Origin: Gymnogyps californianus
Lineage: Eukaryota; Chordata; Aves; Accipitriformes; Cathartidae
DNA: 64,000 nucleotides
Assembly (NCBI RefSeq): GCF_018139145.2
Contig: NC_059500.1
Location: 20,999,437 to 21,063,436, forward strand
Reading direction: 5' to 3'
The position numbers and the translations under genes are program-made. Shown here one piece after another: positions 11,461 through 23,724 of this stretch. The stretch's first letter is position 1; each line of letters begins with the position of its first letter. The notes beneath the pieces are model-generated. The model made no database searches. It saw nothing but the letters and a program-made list of their open reading frames with translations, and was not told the DNA's origin.

Positions 11461-14138
11461 AGGGAATGATTCCAACAAAATTATCAAGGAGCAGGTTTAA
11501 CAATCATCCAAACAGGAATACATTCACTTCTAAGCTTTCCAATGAACATGCTCAAGTTTTGCCTGCAAAAGCAAGGTTCTCGTGTGCAGATTCAGTCAAA
11601 ATTGTAGATAAATGTTCCTTAGGTGAGGAAGCTGGAAAGAAAATTCAGGGGTTTATTCACCTGATTAGATACAAGAAAAAGGGAAGCTGCAATTACCATG
11701 GGTAGCGCTGCAGGGCCTCTGCGATTTCCCCCAATGGATAGCTGTGGTCCCACAGGAGTAACCCTGGCAAAGTACACTTATGGACTGGCTGCATCAGCAC
11801 TTCTCCCAAGTACTTAGCTCTGCATCCTGCTATTGCAGGTGCTATTAAAGAGATAGATATGTGCTTTGGGGGACTGCCTGCTAGCTGGGCTGAGACACGT
11901 TTGGCATTGTTGATTTACCCAAATAATGTTTCCAGCACCAAGTCCCACAGCTCAGCTTCCACCAGCTGAATTCAAAAAGTGAATCAAGCCTATTAAGTCT
12001 CTCCAATAAGACTGGAAAAAGAGTAAGAAAGAGGATTAAATACCTAGTAATACCATGGAGAAATATAAACTCAGGGCTGGGGAAACTTATTCCAGCTTGT
12101 GGAACATTTTGTATTAATATGTGGCCTTAAAGTCTTCTTTTGTAGTCCAGTACTGTAAAACAACCGAATCACTCTCTTACTGAAGAATATCTACAGAAAA
12201 TAACAAAATACAAATGTTTCTCTATACACTACACATGGGCCATCTGTAAGTCGTATCATCTTTTCCCTTTCCTTAATATTGCAGACTCTACCAAGAAGGA
12301 CTAAGAGCTCAATCTTTCCCTTTTGGCTTTCTTAGAGCAAGCCAGCTGCCTCATGGAGCTATCAGCAGGGTTTATTTTTCCTGGCTTGGATGCAAACCTC
12401 TAGTTATTAATATGAGAGTGAGCTCTGCTAGCTGACAATTTAAGATAAAGTAAATTGGAAGTGACATAAAGGAGTGTGTGGGTGTTAATGTGCGTCACTG
12501 AGGTTCTTTTCTGACATCCTGAAAGGTCTCGTCTGTATGGCCGACACTAGCAACCTTTACCAGTGACCCTGTGCTATTAAAGGGTAGGCACTCTCATTGA
12601 TTTGTAAAAGTGACAGATGCGGCATGTGGTTGTAAATTAGCCATGTGAAGTCAGTCTCCAGAGATTTCCAAGCGTGTTTTTTCCTTTGCAATGATTTGTG
12701 TTCTTCCATTTGCCAAGCTGCATGAAGTGAAGCACTTAACTCTTTTTCACCAGTCATCTTGTTGTACTTCACTTTTTTTTCTGTTGTTTTTTTTTTTTCC
12801 CTTCTCCCACTCTCCCTAAGTTATCATGATTCATAGGGCTAAATTTCTGCTCCATTGTTCCTTAAGATGCTTTTCTTTTTCTCATCATAGTATTTCTGAA
12901 GAAGGTTAGCAAAGTCATATCAGGATAAGCTGAAATCTCTTTCAAACCCTTAAGCCCTAGATTTTATTTACAAATGTGTATATATGTATGTATGCATAAA
13001 TATGTTCGTTAACTTTGCATATAACAGAATGTCTGTTCTGGTGAAGACTTAAGTGAAGGTTTTGTTAACAACTGAACTATAGCTGCTGCTCGTATACACT
13101 GCAGATACAGACTGTGTGAGCTTCCAAGTGTCTTCACCTCTTACACAGAAACCCAGCTGTGACAGAATTGCACAACTTGAGACAGGGCCAAGTCATCTTA
13201 TACGGCAATAACTGCATAATGCAAAGGAGAATAACAGGAAATAAATGTTATTTTCTAGGCTCAATCACATGATTTGCTTCAGTCTTCTAACAGGTATCTA
13301 CAGCGATTGCATGAAATTAAGACTTATGGGTGACCTGGAACTACCACATGGTCCATCCCCACCAGACAGGCATTAGTTAGAGCATACAATCTGCCTTCTC
13401 TGTTTAGTCTGCTTGAGAATTTCTTTCCATGGAAATTCAATCATGCCTTTGTAATGCTGATTTTAGATATGCACTTGCATTGTAATTTGTCTGCTACAAT
13501 AAATCAGAATTCCGTTCATGTAAAGATTAGCTAATCAACCTTCTAAGAATGAAATGTAGGGCATCTAAATACTTATCACAAAAAGTATCTATGTGCCACT
13601 GCTACAAAACCAAACCCAAAGCAAAACAAAAATATGTCAACACAAATGATTCCCTGGACTAAATGTCACCAGCTGTAAAAAGCACCATGACAAAATGTGT
13701 GGGTTAAAAGGTCATGACCCCATAAAACTACTATTCTAGCTCCTTATCCTAAATCACTTCCAATTATGTATGGTAAGGTCTTTCCATTTTGAAGTAGAAA
13801 ATACTTTTCCTGAGAACTTCAAGCTGGGCATTCAGCATGGATCCAGAGGTGAAAGGTTCAGAGTTTTAGCTGCTAAGCCACCAAATCTCTGTCCTCTCCT
13901 CTATTGTCTTTCCTTTTGAAGTTGTTTGCAACAGTTATTTCTAGAGAGTATACACTCCATGGGGAGGGCTTGTGCAGCAGTCATGGTACACTCTCTGAAA
14001 ATGTCTTCCAAGCTCTTTAGGTTTCTACCAGTTCTTAACACTGCCTTTCTTGTTTCTAGCTTTAGCCAAATGCATATAAGCACCCCTTTAAGACAGTGGT
14101 GGTTGAGGCTGAGACGTTGGTCCCTAATGTTGACTTGC
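11461..14138. other. Intergenic DNA, nothing certain
   Basis: The first 250 bases may belong to the tail of the old CR1 fragment, but I could not follow it with confidence. The rest is unique-looking sequence with a pyrimidine-rich tract at about 12,770-12,800. No exon recognised. Confidence 0.5.
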
Positions 14139-14151
14139 GGGGGGGGGGGGG
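14139..14151 (+). repeat. G13 homopolymer
   Basis: Run of 13 G followed by AAGAAG. It is a likely length-variable site and could form a G-quadruplex on its own. Confidence 0.9.
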
Positions 14152-17100
14152 AAGAAGCACCTATTAAATTTACAAACTTTTTTTCATGCAACTACCATGT
14201 GATCACTATTAAATCTTAGTGCACTGAGATCACTCCAATGCCTGCCCAGATCACCTCAACGCTACTGCATGAGACTCCATCACAGATGTTGCTGGGGCAA
14301 GCTCACTTCCTGAGAGAAAGAGGAATGACTGCAAAAATGACAGGACACTTTAGTGTTAAAATTTAGTGCCAAGCTACACTACCATAATCTTCACAGTAGA
14401 AACCACTGTCTCATCAAGCTGCCAAATCTCAGGTCACAGTGTTAATGATTTATGTGTTCAGAACTGCTATTTGGAGTGGTTTTGGAAGGCTAGGTTAACA
14501 CTGCAAGGGGCTGGAAACAGTTTAAGGTTTTTCAGTGGTGGGGCTTTTTTTCCTAGTAGCCTCTAAATGTTTTATAATTGTTCATTTTAAACCTATTTCC
14601 TGGTCAATCATTCTCAAGCTACTCATTCCCACCCTTTAGTAAAGTCCAAAATTGAGTGTTTCTATGGAAACTGCTACAGATGTAACAGCTGCGATTCACA
14701 AGAAAGAGAAAGAAAAGGAAAATGAATCAAGAAGTGTCACTTGCATTATGCAAAATTTCATAGCTATGTATGAATTGCATGCTGTGAATAAGGTCCTTTG
14801 TGAACCCAAAAAGTTAGAAAGGTCACCCTAGCATTAGAGGAAATGATTCCTAAGTCGGTAAATGAATTGCTTCCAAAATTCCTATGCAAGAAAAGAACTA
14901 TTTATAGTCTCTCTTTCTAAAGTCCATCTGTCTTTTAATACAAGAAAAACATATTTCTTTTTTCTCTTTTAAGTGTTCTTAGCTTGTAACCTGATTTTGT
15001 GCTCTTTGTTGTTGTTGTTGTTGGAAAACAGAGAAGTTAATCCTAGATTTCCTTAGGTCTTAAGCTGCTTTAAGCACAACAGACATGCCAGCAGTGTTTG
15101 TTACAAAGTTGTCAGTTATGTCTTTTATTTGCATATTTGAAGATATTTTCTCCTACTCTCTTGAACACATCTGTGTATTCAGCGAAAGAAAACAGGGCTA
15201 TGAAAACTCGAAAGAATAGAAATACTGTAGTAAACAAAAGCTGTGCAGGCATGTACCCAGCCTGTTTCTCTTATCAGCTATAATATTTTTACACCCCCAT
15301 AAATTCCACTGACTGCAGGCAGGTTTCTGCAGACTTGGCCTGGAGAGCCTTAGAGAGGGGAGGGAGAATCAGGCCTTTTGTCTAGTGCTCAGCCGCCATC
15401 AATTATTTAGGAGCAAAATTATGTGACATTTTTCTTTCAATTATGCTGTTTAACAAGGCTTGGGAGTTAATACTGACCAGAAGATGTTTTATCCAAGATG
15501 TGCTGTAAAATACTCTGCTCTCTGTAGAATAGATCTCCCTTGGCTCTCAATTAATGACTGCAGCCATGCAGCCGCACTAAACTGACTAATCTCACTTGAC
15601 TGGAGCTGAAAGCACCTCTGTGTTTTTTAAAAGATTTTTTGCTCTTCTCTAAGTATATTGAGAAGAACTGTTTGTGCTGGACACACAGTAATAAAAATTT
15701 GTCAAATCTGTCAGAAGACTTGGCTCCTAAATACAATTCTTCAAAGAGAGAAGTGTGTAAAAAACAGAAGGCATGCTGCTTTATTATTACTGTGGGGACT
15801 GTGTGATCTTGTGCCTGACAAAGATCTGTTTAAGATGTATGAGTGGTGCTGTGAGTCTGTATCCAACACCATCCTTATTGTTTTTCATCCAGCAGTTTAG
15901 TCTTCAGCCTGGAAACTCACGCTTGCCTTTTGCCCTTGACTTCACAGTTCTGCACAGGTGACTAAGTACATTCCCAAGCTGTGCATTTTACACGCTCTGA
16001 ACAGTAAGCAACCATTTAAATATTATGACATCCACTGAGGCATGCATCAGATGTAAAGAGGAAATGCTTAACAAGTATATTTTTAACAAAGTCTTATTTC
16101 CACATGAAGCTCTGCCTGGCATCACAGCTTCTGAAAAACTGTAATGACTCACTCACTGGAAAACTCAGTGCAAATGCAAATACGGTTTCTGGATTTGACA
16201 ACCACCTGCCCCCTTTACAGCTCCATTATTTGACATTTGCTAACTTGATCATAAATCGTGGGGCTCCTTTGAGAAATAAGGTCATTCCTTCTCTTCAAAA
16301 CTTATTTCTTGCTTTTGTGTCCAACTATTGTTTTCTTTTCACATGTGCAAACAACATCTCTATACTTATCTGACTAGTTTTACTGTCTTTCCTTCACCCC
16401 CAGGAGCAACAAAACGTGTAGCATAAGAGTTGCAAAGCTGTTCACTTGCATGTCATTGTCTATTGTTCACTTATGTTCTACCACAGATTTCAGATCAGCA
16501 CTGAAAAATCAATTCTGACACCAGCCAACCTAGTATTTCTTGATGTTCTTGTAAACAGAGAAGCTACAATTTCAGGGAAGCCTTAAAATCTGTGAAGAAA
16601 ATATGCCTGCAACTCTGTTCAAACCGTCTATCTTTTGGAGATATAGTCCAGCCAATTCAAAAAGACTTCAGAAAATCTCTAATCTGTATTACTTAGGTTT
16701 TTTTCTATTCTTTCATCACTTGGAGTCCTTGTAGCCAGAGTGATTGCTTTAAAATGCTGCTTTACCTTTGAGCCATGATACTTTATACATATTGGTTAAA
16801 CCCCAGATTAAGTGGCGAAATTGAGGAACTAGAGGGATTAATGTGATTCAGCAAAGCCAGAGAAACTTCATTCCATACAAATTTGATGTCCCCTCATCAG
16901 ACTGATTCAAAGTTACTTAGAGCATGAACTACAACATAAGGAACTGAGATTGCAGGAAGAGCTATTTGCTCTAAAGGACTGCTTCATACAGCATTTGGAG
17001 TTTCCCACATTAGCAATTTGTGCATGTTGTTTGCTCTAATACTTTGTCACAGACGGCATCCCACCTCCTGCCCTTCAACCAGAGAGGCACTTATGTGCAT

Positions 17101-19165
17101 GCAAAATTGTTGAATTCCTGTAGTCACTTAAAACTGGCTGTTGCCTCAGATTGCAGAATTGAGCTCTGCAACCATGTCCTGTAGAGGTGCAGCACAGAGC
17201 TTGCAGCCAAGGGAGGAGGAAGCCAGGCGGACAGCTTTCAGCCATGTTTTTGCTGGTCCAGGAACTGGAGAGGTCCTCAGCATATCTGCAATAGCCCTAG
17301 GAGCATGTCTGTCTTCCAACAGACTATACATACCATGATCTGCTCTGCTGCCTAGCAGAGGCAGCATGGCCCTTTCTGCTTGCTGCCCGACTCCGAGCAA
17401 ACCCGTTTCACTAGAGCTTGCCTGCCGCAAGGAACTCCTTTGCAAACCAGAAAGAGGGGTTTTAGGATCCTATCATGGTATTCTGGCCCTTTCATCCTTA
17501 AGAAAAGGGACCAATGTGGAATGAGGATTTTGCCTTAGGAGTTGCAGCGTCCCTCCCCCACATGATCCAAAGCAAAAATTCTCATCTCAGAAACAGCAGT
17601 AAGGAAGCAGCTCTTTCAAGACTTATATCCGGAAAGTAAAATCTTTAGAAATGAAAGTCAGGCTCCATTTCCTCTTTCTCAACTGAAATCACAGTACATG
17701 CCTATCTTTCTCCAACCCGAGGAATTTATCAGCAGCTCGCACTGTGGCAGATGATCTATCAGCAGACAAGGCTCTGTGAAATCCTCTCACTCCCTTCACA
17801 AATATGTCATACATTAAGGCTCCCTTGCAGTATCAGGAACACTGTTTCCTTTCTTTAAGAAAGAATGATTTTTTATTTTTTCAGTCCTGTAGCAAATTAG
17901 AAATACATAGGAGCATTTCAGCAGCCAGCTGGTCTAGATAATGATCTTTTCTTCGCTTTTACTGATATCTTCCTTCAAAAGACAAATTTAAAATGTGGCC
18001 ACAATTCCTCTTACGTGTCTGATCAGAACTGCAGAGCATGACATTTCACACAGAAGTGGCTTTTCAAACAAATGTGAAAAATTTCCATTATCCCAGAGGA
18101 ATTTTATGGAAGAGTGAAATCTCAGGCACATGAAATCACCAAAAATGGAATGGAAATTTTTCCCCCAGTAAATTTTCCACATAAAAATATCCCCTGTCTT
18201 TTAAAGGCCTCTGTTAAAAGCAAAATGTAATAAAGACAGAAATAAACCCATGTGTAATAGTCATAGTTTAGGCATTTAGCATATCTTATATTTATGAATT
18301 GTTGAGCTATTTTATTTTGTAATAAATGGTGAACAACTGATTTATCTCCATGCTTCCAGTAATTTGTTCCACATTCTGTGTACTTGCTATTTTATATCCT
18401 TTTCAAAGAAAAGCCAGCGAGGAATTGATTGACATACTTTGGCTATGGCAGTGCACAGTTTTATCTAGGATGGATTTCAGACACACTTTTTTGTTTGGAA
18501 AGGCTGTGTTTCTATTTGAAAAATAACATACATTACTGTACATGTGCTTTTTTTCATTAAGACCATTCTTTTCTGTATCATTACCATTTATTGGTGAAAA
18601 GCACTCTACAGCACCTGCAAAATTTGCTTATCTTCACATACATAACAAGAAATACTTGTGCTGTCTCACATGGTGTGACAGCCAGGAAAAATGGAGGTTT
18701 GCACGGTGAGCCCAGCTGAGTTACATATCCATATCCATCCTACAAAATACACCTGAAATGGAAAACAATGGCTATTTATTTTAATGATGTTGGCTTTAGG
18801 ATGGCCTTACTGCTTATTAATCTCCTCTTATTCTCCTTCTTATCAAGGATAAACTGCAAATGTTATTGAAAACTGTTACTGAAAGTATAGCACTACCAAA
18901 ACCACCCAAATCATTTCCATGTACACAAAATAAAGATAAGTTGCAAGGCCCATATACATACCCAGTAAATGGAATATGTAACTCATCAGAAATAATTGCA
19001 AAAGAAGTTTAGCGTATCCAGGAAAAATGGAATCTGAAAATAAGAGCAATGTTTTGATTTTCAAGTGGTCTACACTTTACAATACCAAGAACTCTTTGGT
19101 TATCCTCTAGACTTTATCTCAGTAAATTAAACTCCATAAATAAAAATAAATAAAAAAAAAAACCC
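14152..19165. other. Intergenic DNA with a short (TTG)n
   Basis: Mostly unique AT-rich sequence. A (TTG)n run lies at 15,006-15,023. The stretch at 15,385-15,500 reads like conserved non-coding DNA (see findings). The 99-codon minus frame at 17,146-17,445 has no family features. Confidence 0.5.
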
Positions 19166-19179
19166 GCCACATATGTGGC
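19166..19179. repeat. Perfect 14-bp palindrome
   Basis: GCCACATATGTGGC is self-complementary and includes an E-box core (CATATG). It lies just after an A-rich run and could bind a dimeric bHLH-type factor; this is inference only. Confidence 0.8.
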
Positions 19180-21108
19180 ATTTTTTATGCAATTAAGAAA
19201 GTCAAGTGAGTGAGCAGAATGCCATTCAACTGGGAAACATGGTAACATATGACATGACCCAACCTAAAAAGCACGAGTGGGAAACAACAAATTGGAGAAA
19301 TCTGATGCGATTATTGAGGAATGGAGAAGATTTGTGGAAGAGAAACAGAACAACTGTAGGAATAACATACGAAGCCCTGATGAGAGAATTAAAATTTAGC
19401 AGCAAAGGTTGAAGCATATCTGACCTCTGATATCACTTGATGCCTTAGTTAGTGTCATAGGAAGCATGAGTTTTCTAAAGAGAATAGCTCAGTGACTGCC
19501 CAGATCTTTATAAAGGCAACGTCCCATGAAAACAGCTGATCATGTGACAGACAGTCCAGCAAATGTCTGTCTTCAAAAGAAATAAAATAAAGGTTTGGAG
19601 GGCATATTTTTTAAAGGCAATAATCTGGCTCTTTCAAAAACAAGGCAACCTATTACTACATCTGGTTTAGATTGCAGTGTTGTATTAAAAAAGTTACGGC
19701 ATTGGCTTAAAATTTGAGATAATGTAACTGCTGAAAGCTGCCTTGAATGAGTGTAATGTTTAGAGGAACAAATCATGACATAAATTCAAAATTCCTTTGA
19801 AGAAATACTCTATTTTTTTCTTGCTGCAAAAGTAGTGCACAGTATTAGTATGTATGAGCTCCTGATGTTAAAAGTTAATAATTTAACACAAATGTGTATT
19901 TTTTTTCTTTTATTGACCAGAAGCTTAATTTAGTCATTGCAAGCCTATCTTCAAAGCAAAGCCGGTATTAGAACCTCAGTAGAGTCAGTTTTGAAATACT
20001 TCTTAACTACCAAACCACTAAATGTGAATCTATTTAATCATTGCTTCACATATAGAACTTAAACTGAATTCCAGGTAAGAACTACCACTCATTTATAATG
20101 AAAGAAATCAAATAGGAGAACCCAGGAATTACGGACGTCATGTGTTTTTTTAAAAATGGAAAACTTTTCCCATTGCTGCCTCTATATAACTGGAAAAGCT
20201 CACAGCCACAGAAGTATAACTATGTAGTTCCCTAATGGATAAAAAAACCAACCACCCTATCTGCTTGTGTGCAAAGTTATGAAGCCTTTTAGCTGTACTT
20301 GTCAGGCATCATGATTCATGACAGACAGCAGAAAGGATGCATGTGTGCTGTGTTATTGTGGGCTGAGAACAGAGTACAGTATTTAGACAGCTTTTATGTC
20401 CGGTCACATACTGGTGACACTATATATCAATACCAGGTTTAGGACATCATAGAGGTGCTCTGCTGGACTCAGGAAGAAATCTCTAGAGATGAAAAGCTGT
20501 TCCTATAAGTGTAATAATTATGAAAGTGACAGGTAATCTGCACTTGGGCTCAATCCACCCTTTACAGAAAATACAGGGTTAGTCCCAGAAGTTTTATATT
20601 TCCATTAAGAAGGGGTTAGACATGTTCTCTATAAAATACAGATTTCCTCTCTTTAGCAGTATGACACAAAAGGGCAGCTTTTGCATCTGGCAGCTCTGAT
20701 TTTTTTCCCCACTGCGTTCACAGAGGTTCAGCACCTTAGGCATGTGTAATGCTGGACACACCAGAGCAGGGACACAGCACACGGGCCCACCCTGTGCTGC
20801 TGAAGCTGGTGGCAGGAGCACAAACAGCAGGGATTACTCAGAGCCTTTCAGGAAGGCTCCAGTGAACAAGTCACATCTGGTTTGAGCATCCTTTGAACAC
20901 AATCTTTTTCACATTTTCATTGCATATTACTAAGATTCAGCATTTTTCAGCATCACAAAACAGACCCAGGTTCTGAACGGGTCTGCACATGAACCAGCAT
21001 GACTCAAACCATTGTGTATGAATTCCTGGCTTAAGAAGGACCCTTGCTAGGAATGGCTGAAGAGGAGAGAGGCAACACGCCTCTCTGTAAGACAAGATGT
21101 GATCTCTG
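19180..21108. other. Intergenic DNA, nothing recognised
   Basis: AT-rich unique-looking sequence up to the CR1 3' end at 21,109. The open frames are short and lack motifs. Confidence 0.55.
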
Positions 21109-21345
21109 AGAATCACAGAATCACAGAACGGTTGAGGCTGGCAAGGACCTCTGGATTTCATCTGGTCTAACCTCCCTGCTCAAACAGGACCACCTAGAGC
21201 CGGGTGCCCAGGACGGTGTCCAGACAGCTTTTGCATATCTCCAAGGTGTAAGACTCCACAATTTCTCTGAACAACCTGTACCAGTGCCTAGTCACCCTCA
21301 CAGTGAAAAAGTGTTTCCTGACTGTCAGGAAGAACCTCTTTGTCA
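21109..21345 (-). mobile_element. CR1 LINE 3'-end fragment
   Basis: This is a bird CR1 in minus orientation, so the plus strand reads from its 3' terminus inward. It starts with GAATCACAGAATCACAG, which is two copies of the ATTCTGTG terminal octamer on the element's own strand. It continues through recognisable blocks: 'GGCAAGGACCTCTGGATTTC', 'CCACCTAGAGCCGGGTGCCCA', 'ATATCTCCAAGGTGTAAGACTC', 'CACCCTCACAGTGAAAAAGTG'. It stops at about 21,345, so it holds only the last 240 bases of the element. The matching upstream part of a CR1 in the same orientation begins at 26,171. Confidence 0.92.
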
Positions 21346-22742
21346 GACTCCACTACTCTCTGACCCAGTTCTTTTAGATATTCCATACAGGGAATGTGTA
21401 ATGTTTAATATCAAATTTACTTATTTGAAGATACTTGATGTTACATGTAATTTCTGATTTAGCAGAGTGATACAAAATATATTACATAACACAACACAAA
21501 CGTAAGTTACACTTAGTAAAATATATGTAGCAATTGCAATAAAGAGTTTAATCATCATGACAATATGATTACCGTTACTCTCTAATATGCTCACCATCAC
21601 GACACTGGACATCCTCAATTGCCAGGAAGGCATCTGTGGGTTGAAGGTATCTCAAGCCTGTTGCTCTCTATGAAATTCTTTCATTAGTTGTTCAGTTTTA
21701 TACCCTATGTTGGGGCAAGCCACTTACTCACTCTCCCCATGCTGGCCTGTCTAACTCAGGGAGACATTCATGCTCTTTGAGTGAACTGAGGGAGAAACCT
21801 TTCCACCACCAGCTGACCACCACTTGGCTGTTGGTAGCTGTTAATCTAAAACAAAGGCCACCCTTGGGTCCCTTTGGTGTTGAGATCAAGTCAGCTTCTT
21901 TGCAACACCTGTGGTCAGTCCCAGACTGCATTCTTCCCTGAGCTTCATGGGCACATCACCCTGGCCCATCTCCTCTGAGCCTTCTTCTGTGGTAGGGGTT
22001 TATTGGTCAGTCACAGTGGCAATACACTGAAAGCGAGCGGATGAGAGAGGGCACTCCTGTGAACACCTCTGCGCTGTGGACACCCACTCTTTCCTCGGGA
22101 GATCTTGGTAATGTGTGTGACATGGGACACTCAGAGGTACAGAGCGAGTGAAGATGCTGGTGTCAATTTATACGTTAAATGTTAGTAAAGCTTTATTTAT
22201 TTCTTGGTTTTTTTGGATATAAACTAAATACAAATAGGAGTTCTGCTAGTTCTTTCCCACACCCCAGGGGATATTCTTGCTCACCCCTGGGGTTCAACCA
22301 CCCTGCGTTGGACCCCATGGGATGAGGAAACTGAAGTAAGGCACAATCTGCATGTCCTCTGCAGGAGACCACGTTACAAGGCCGGAAGTTTTCAACGCCT
22401 GGCTCAGTACAAATGATGTCCCCAGCTCTGACTCAGTGTTTTTAACAGTAATGATTTTGTTGGGTAGGTTTTGACAGGAAGTGTGTTTCCATCTCTGGAC
22501 CTTACTCAAACTCGTGTTCCCCCCTTGGTTTGCTTCTATATGACTTTATGCAAACTTGGAAAGCTCTCAAATTAGATGAAAGATCTGGAATTTCTTACAA
22601 TCTGAGCTTGATTGTTACAAGAAATCATGTAATTGCTTGTGGATCTGTTGCTCCTGCTTTGACTGGTGAAATACAAACTCAGTCTGGGATTTGGCTGTAA
22701 AAACAGGACGGTGCAACTGGAAAGGGTTTCTTATGGAGACAG
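21346..22742. other. Non-coding stretch downstream of the HSFY-like locus
   Basis: AT-rich to about 21,640, then more GC-rich. No exon is recognised. A TTTATT complement (AATAAA on the minus strand) at about 22,193 could be a second, distal poly(A) signal for the minus-strand gene. The 21,690-22,140 part might be a solitary LTR, but no paired termini or target duplication could be seen. Confidence 0.5.
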
Positions 22743-22748
22743 TTTATT
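22743..22748 (-). terminator. Candidate poly(A) signal of the HSFY-like locus
   Basis: AATAAA on the minus strand, 327 bases beyond the stop codon at 23,075. It is followed after about 12 bases by a CATAAG cleavage-like site and a T-rich stretch. AATAAA is common in AT-rich DNA, but this one lies in a GC-richer part, which raises its weight slightly. Confidence 0.45.
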
Positions 22749-23074
22749 TCCAGATGTCCGACACTCTACTGGCTGGGTACCTAGTGCGTCTACTTGATCT
22801 AGTCTAATGGGCAGTGGGGTCCCAGACCATTGCCTGCACCGGCAGGGTTTGGGCTGCAGGTGCAAATCAGGCAGTGAGGGACGGTTGGGATTTGGGCATG
22901 CAGTCAGCCTGGCATGGCCAGAGCAGAGGCTGCTGCCAGCATGGACAACCATGGGAAACCATGGATGCCAGAAGGGAGGCAGGGCAGCCCCAGGGGCCTG
23001 CAGAGCTGCTGTGCCTGACTGCAGGGGTGGAAAGGCAGGAAGCCCCAGCCCTGGTGTGCAAAGTGTCCAGTTGT

Positions 23075-23371
23075 TTATGGGAGGTATGCTGCGGCTTGGT
23101 GAAGGAGCAGGTGCAGCAGAAGCAGCCTGCTGGAGACCAGGTGGGGGCTGGCTGCACTGTGGTGGTAAAAGGGAGTGGGCACGAGGCTTGATGGCAGTGG
23201 TTGCCCCCCACCCGGCTGCACATCTGGGCTTCTTGTGAGGCGGTTTTCCTTCAAAGCCAGGCCTGGTGAAAATGCAGCTGTTGCTCTCCTCTTGTGGCCA
23301 ACTCTTTGCTTGCACCTCTCGAGCAGGTGGGGATCATCTCTTTTGAAGTTGGGGTTGTGGTGGAAGAGTAA
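23075..23371 (-). pseudogene. HSFY-like: HSFY-like exon 2: end of HSF domain and tail
   Basis: 98 codons plus TAA. The start LLFHHNPNFKRDDPHLLERC matches the family's post-helix segment (aromatic pair, NPNFKR, then LL and a basic stretch). After about residue 30 the frame turns into leucine- and proline-rich sequence of no clear kinship and ends at 23,075. A second frame, one base off, stays open for 194 codons from 23,315 to 22,731 and is proline-rich (for example SLLPPQCSQPPPGLQQAAS). That could be the ancestral tail frame, which would make a one-base deletion the cause of the present ending. Confidence 0.75.
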
Positions 23372-23724
23372 CTAAAACATGCAAAAGAAGAAGAGTTAGT
23401 TGCCAGCCTTTGGAGACAGGAAAACACCAAGATAGAAGAACTGAGCCTTGTAATGGCAAAAGACCAACGTGGGTCCTGAAAAGGTCTATTGGGCATTTGA
23501 AATCTAAAGCTTAGGCTGACCGAAAGGTTATACTCTGGTTCTGTTAAGTAATGGCCATCCTTGTGTTTTCACCTGAGAAATGACCTGAGAAAGAGATGAA
23601 TCTCTGAGCAGTTCCCGTCTTCCTCTTCCTCTCCCCCATTGCCAAGGCTTATGTTACTGGAAGGTGAAGCTCTCGTGCCACAATCATTCTGAGAGTCGGT
23701 TCATGTGCAGGGGAAGTGACGTAC
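23372..23724 (-). other. Intron of the HSFY-like locus
   Basis: It begins GTACGT and ends TTTGCATGTTTTAG. CAACTAAC, a good branch-point match, lies about 27 bases before the acceptor, followed by the pyrimidine tract TCTTCTTCTTTTG. Phase 0 on both sides; removing it joins ...PSAHSK to LLFHHNPNFKR, exactly as the family sequence continues. Strong evidence of a real ancestral intron. Confidence 0.85.

Noticed and set aside
21690..22140. Solitary endogenous retrovirus LTR
   Set aside because: TGTTGGGGC-like start seen, but no matching CA end, target duplication, primer-binding site or second copy.
22807..23238. 143-codon plus-strand frame opposite the HSFY-like exon 2
   Set aside because: It is the antisense of a GC-rich gene segment; glycine/tryptophan-rich composition is a shadow of proline-rich sequence on the other strand.
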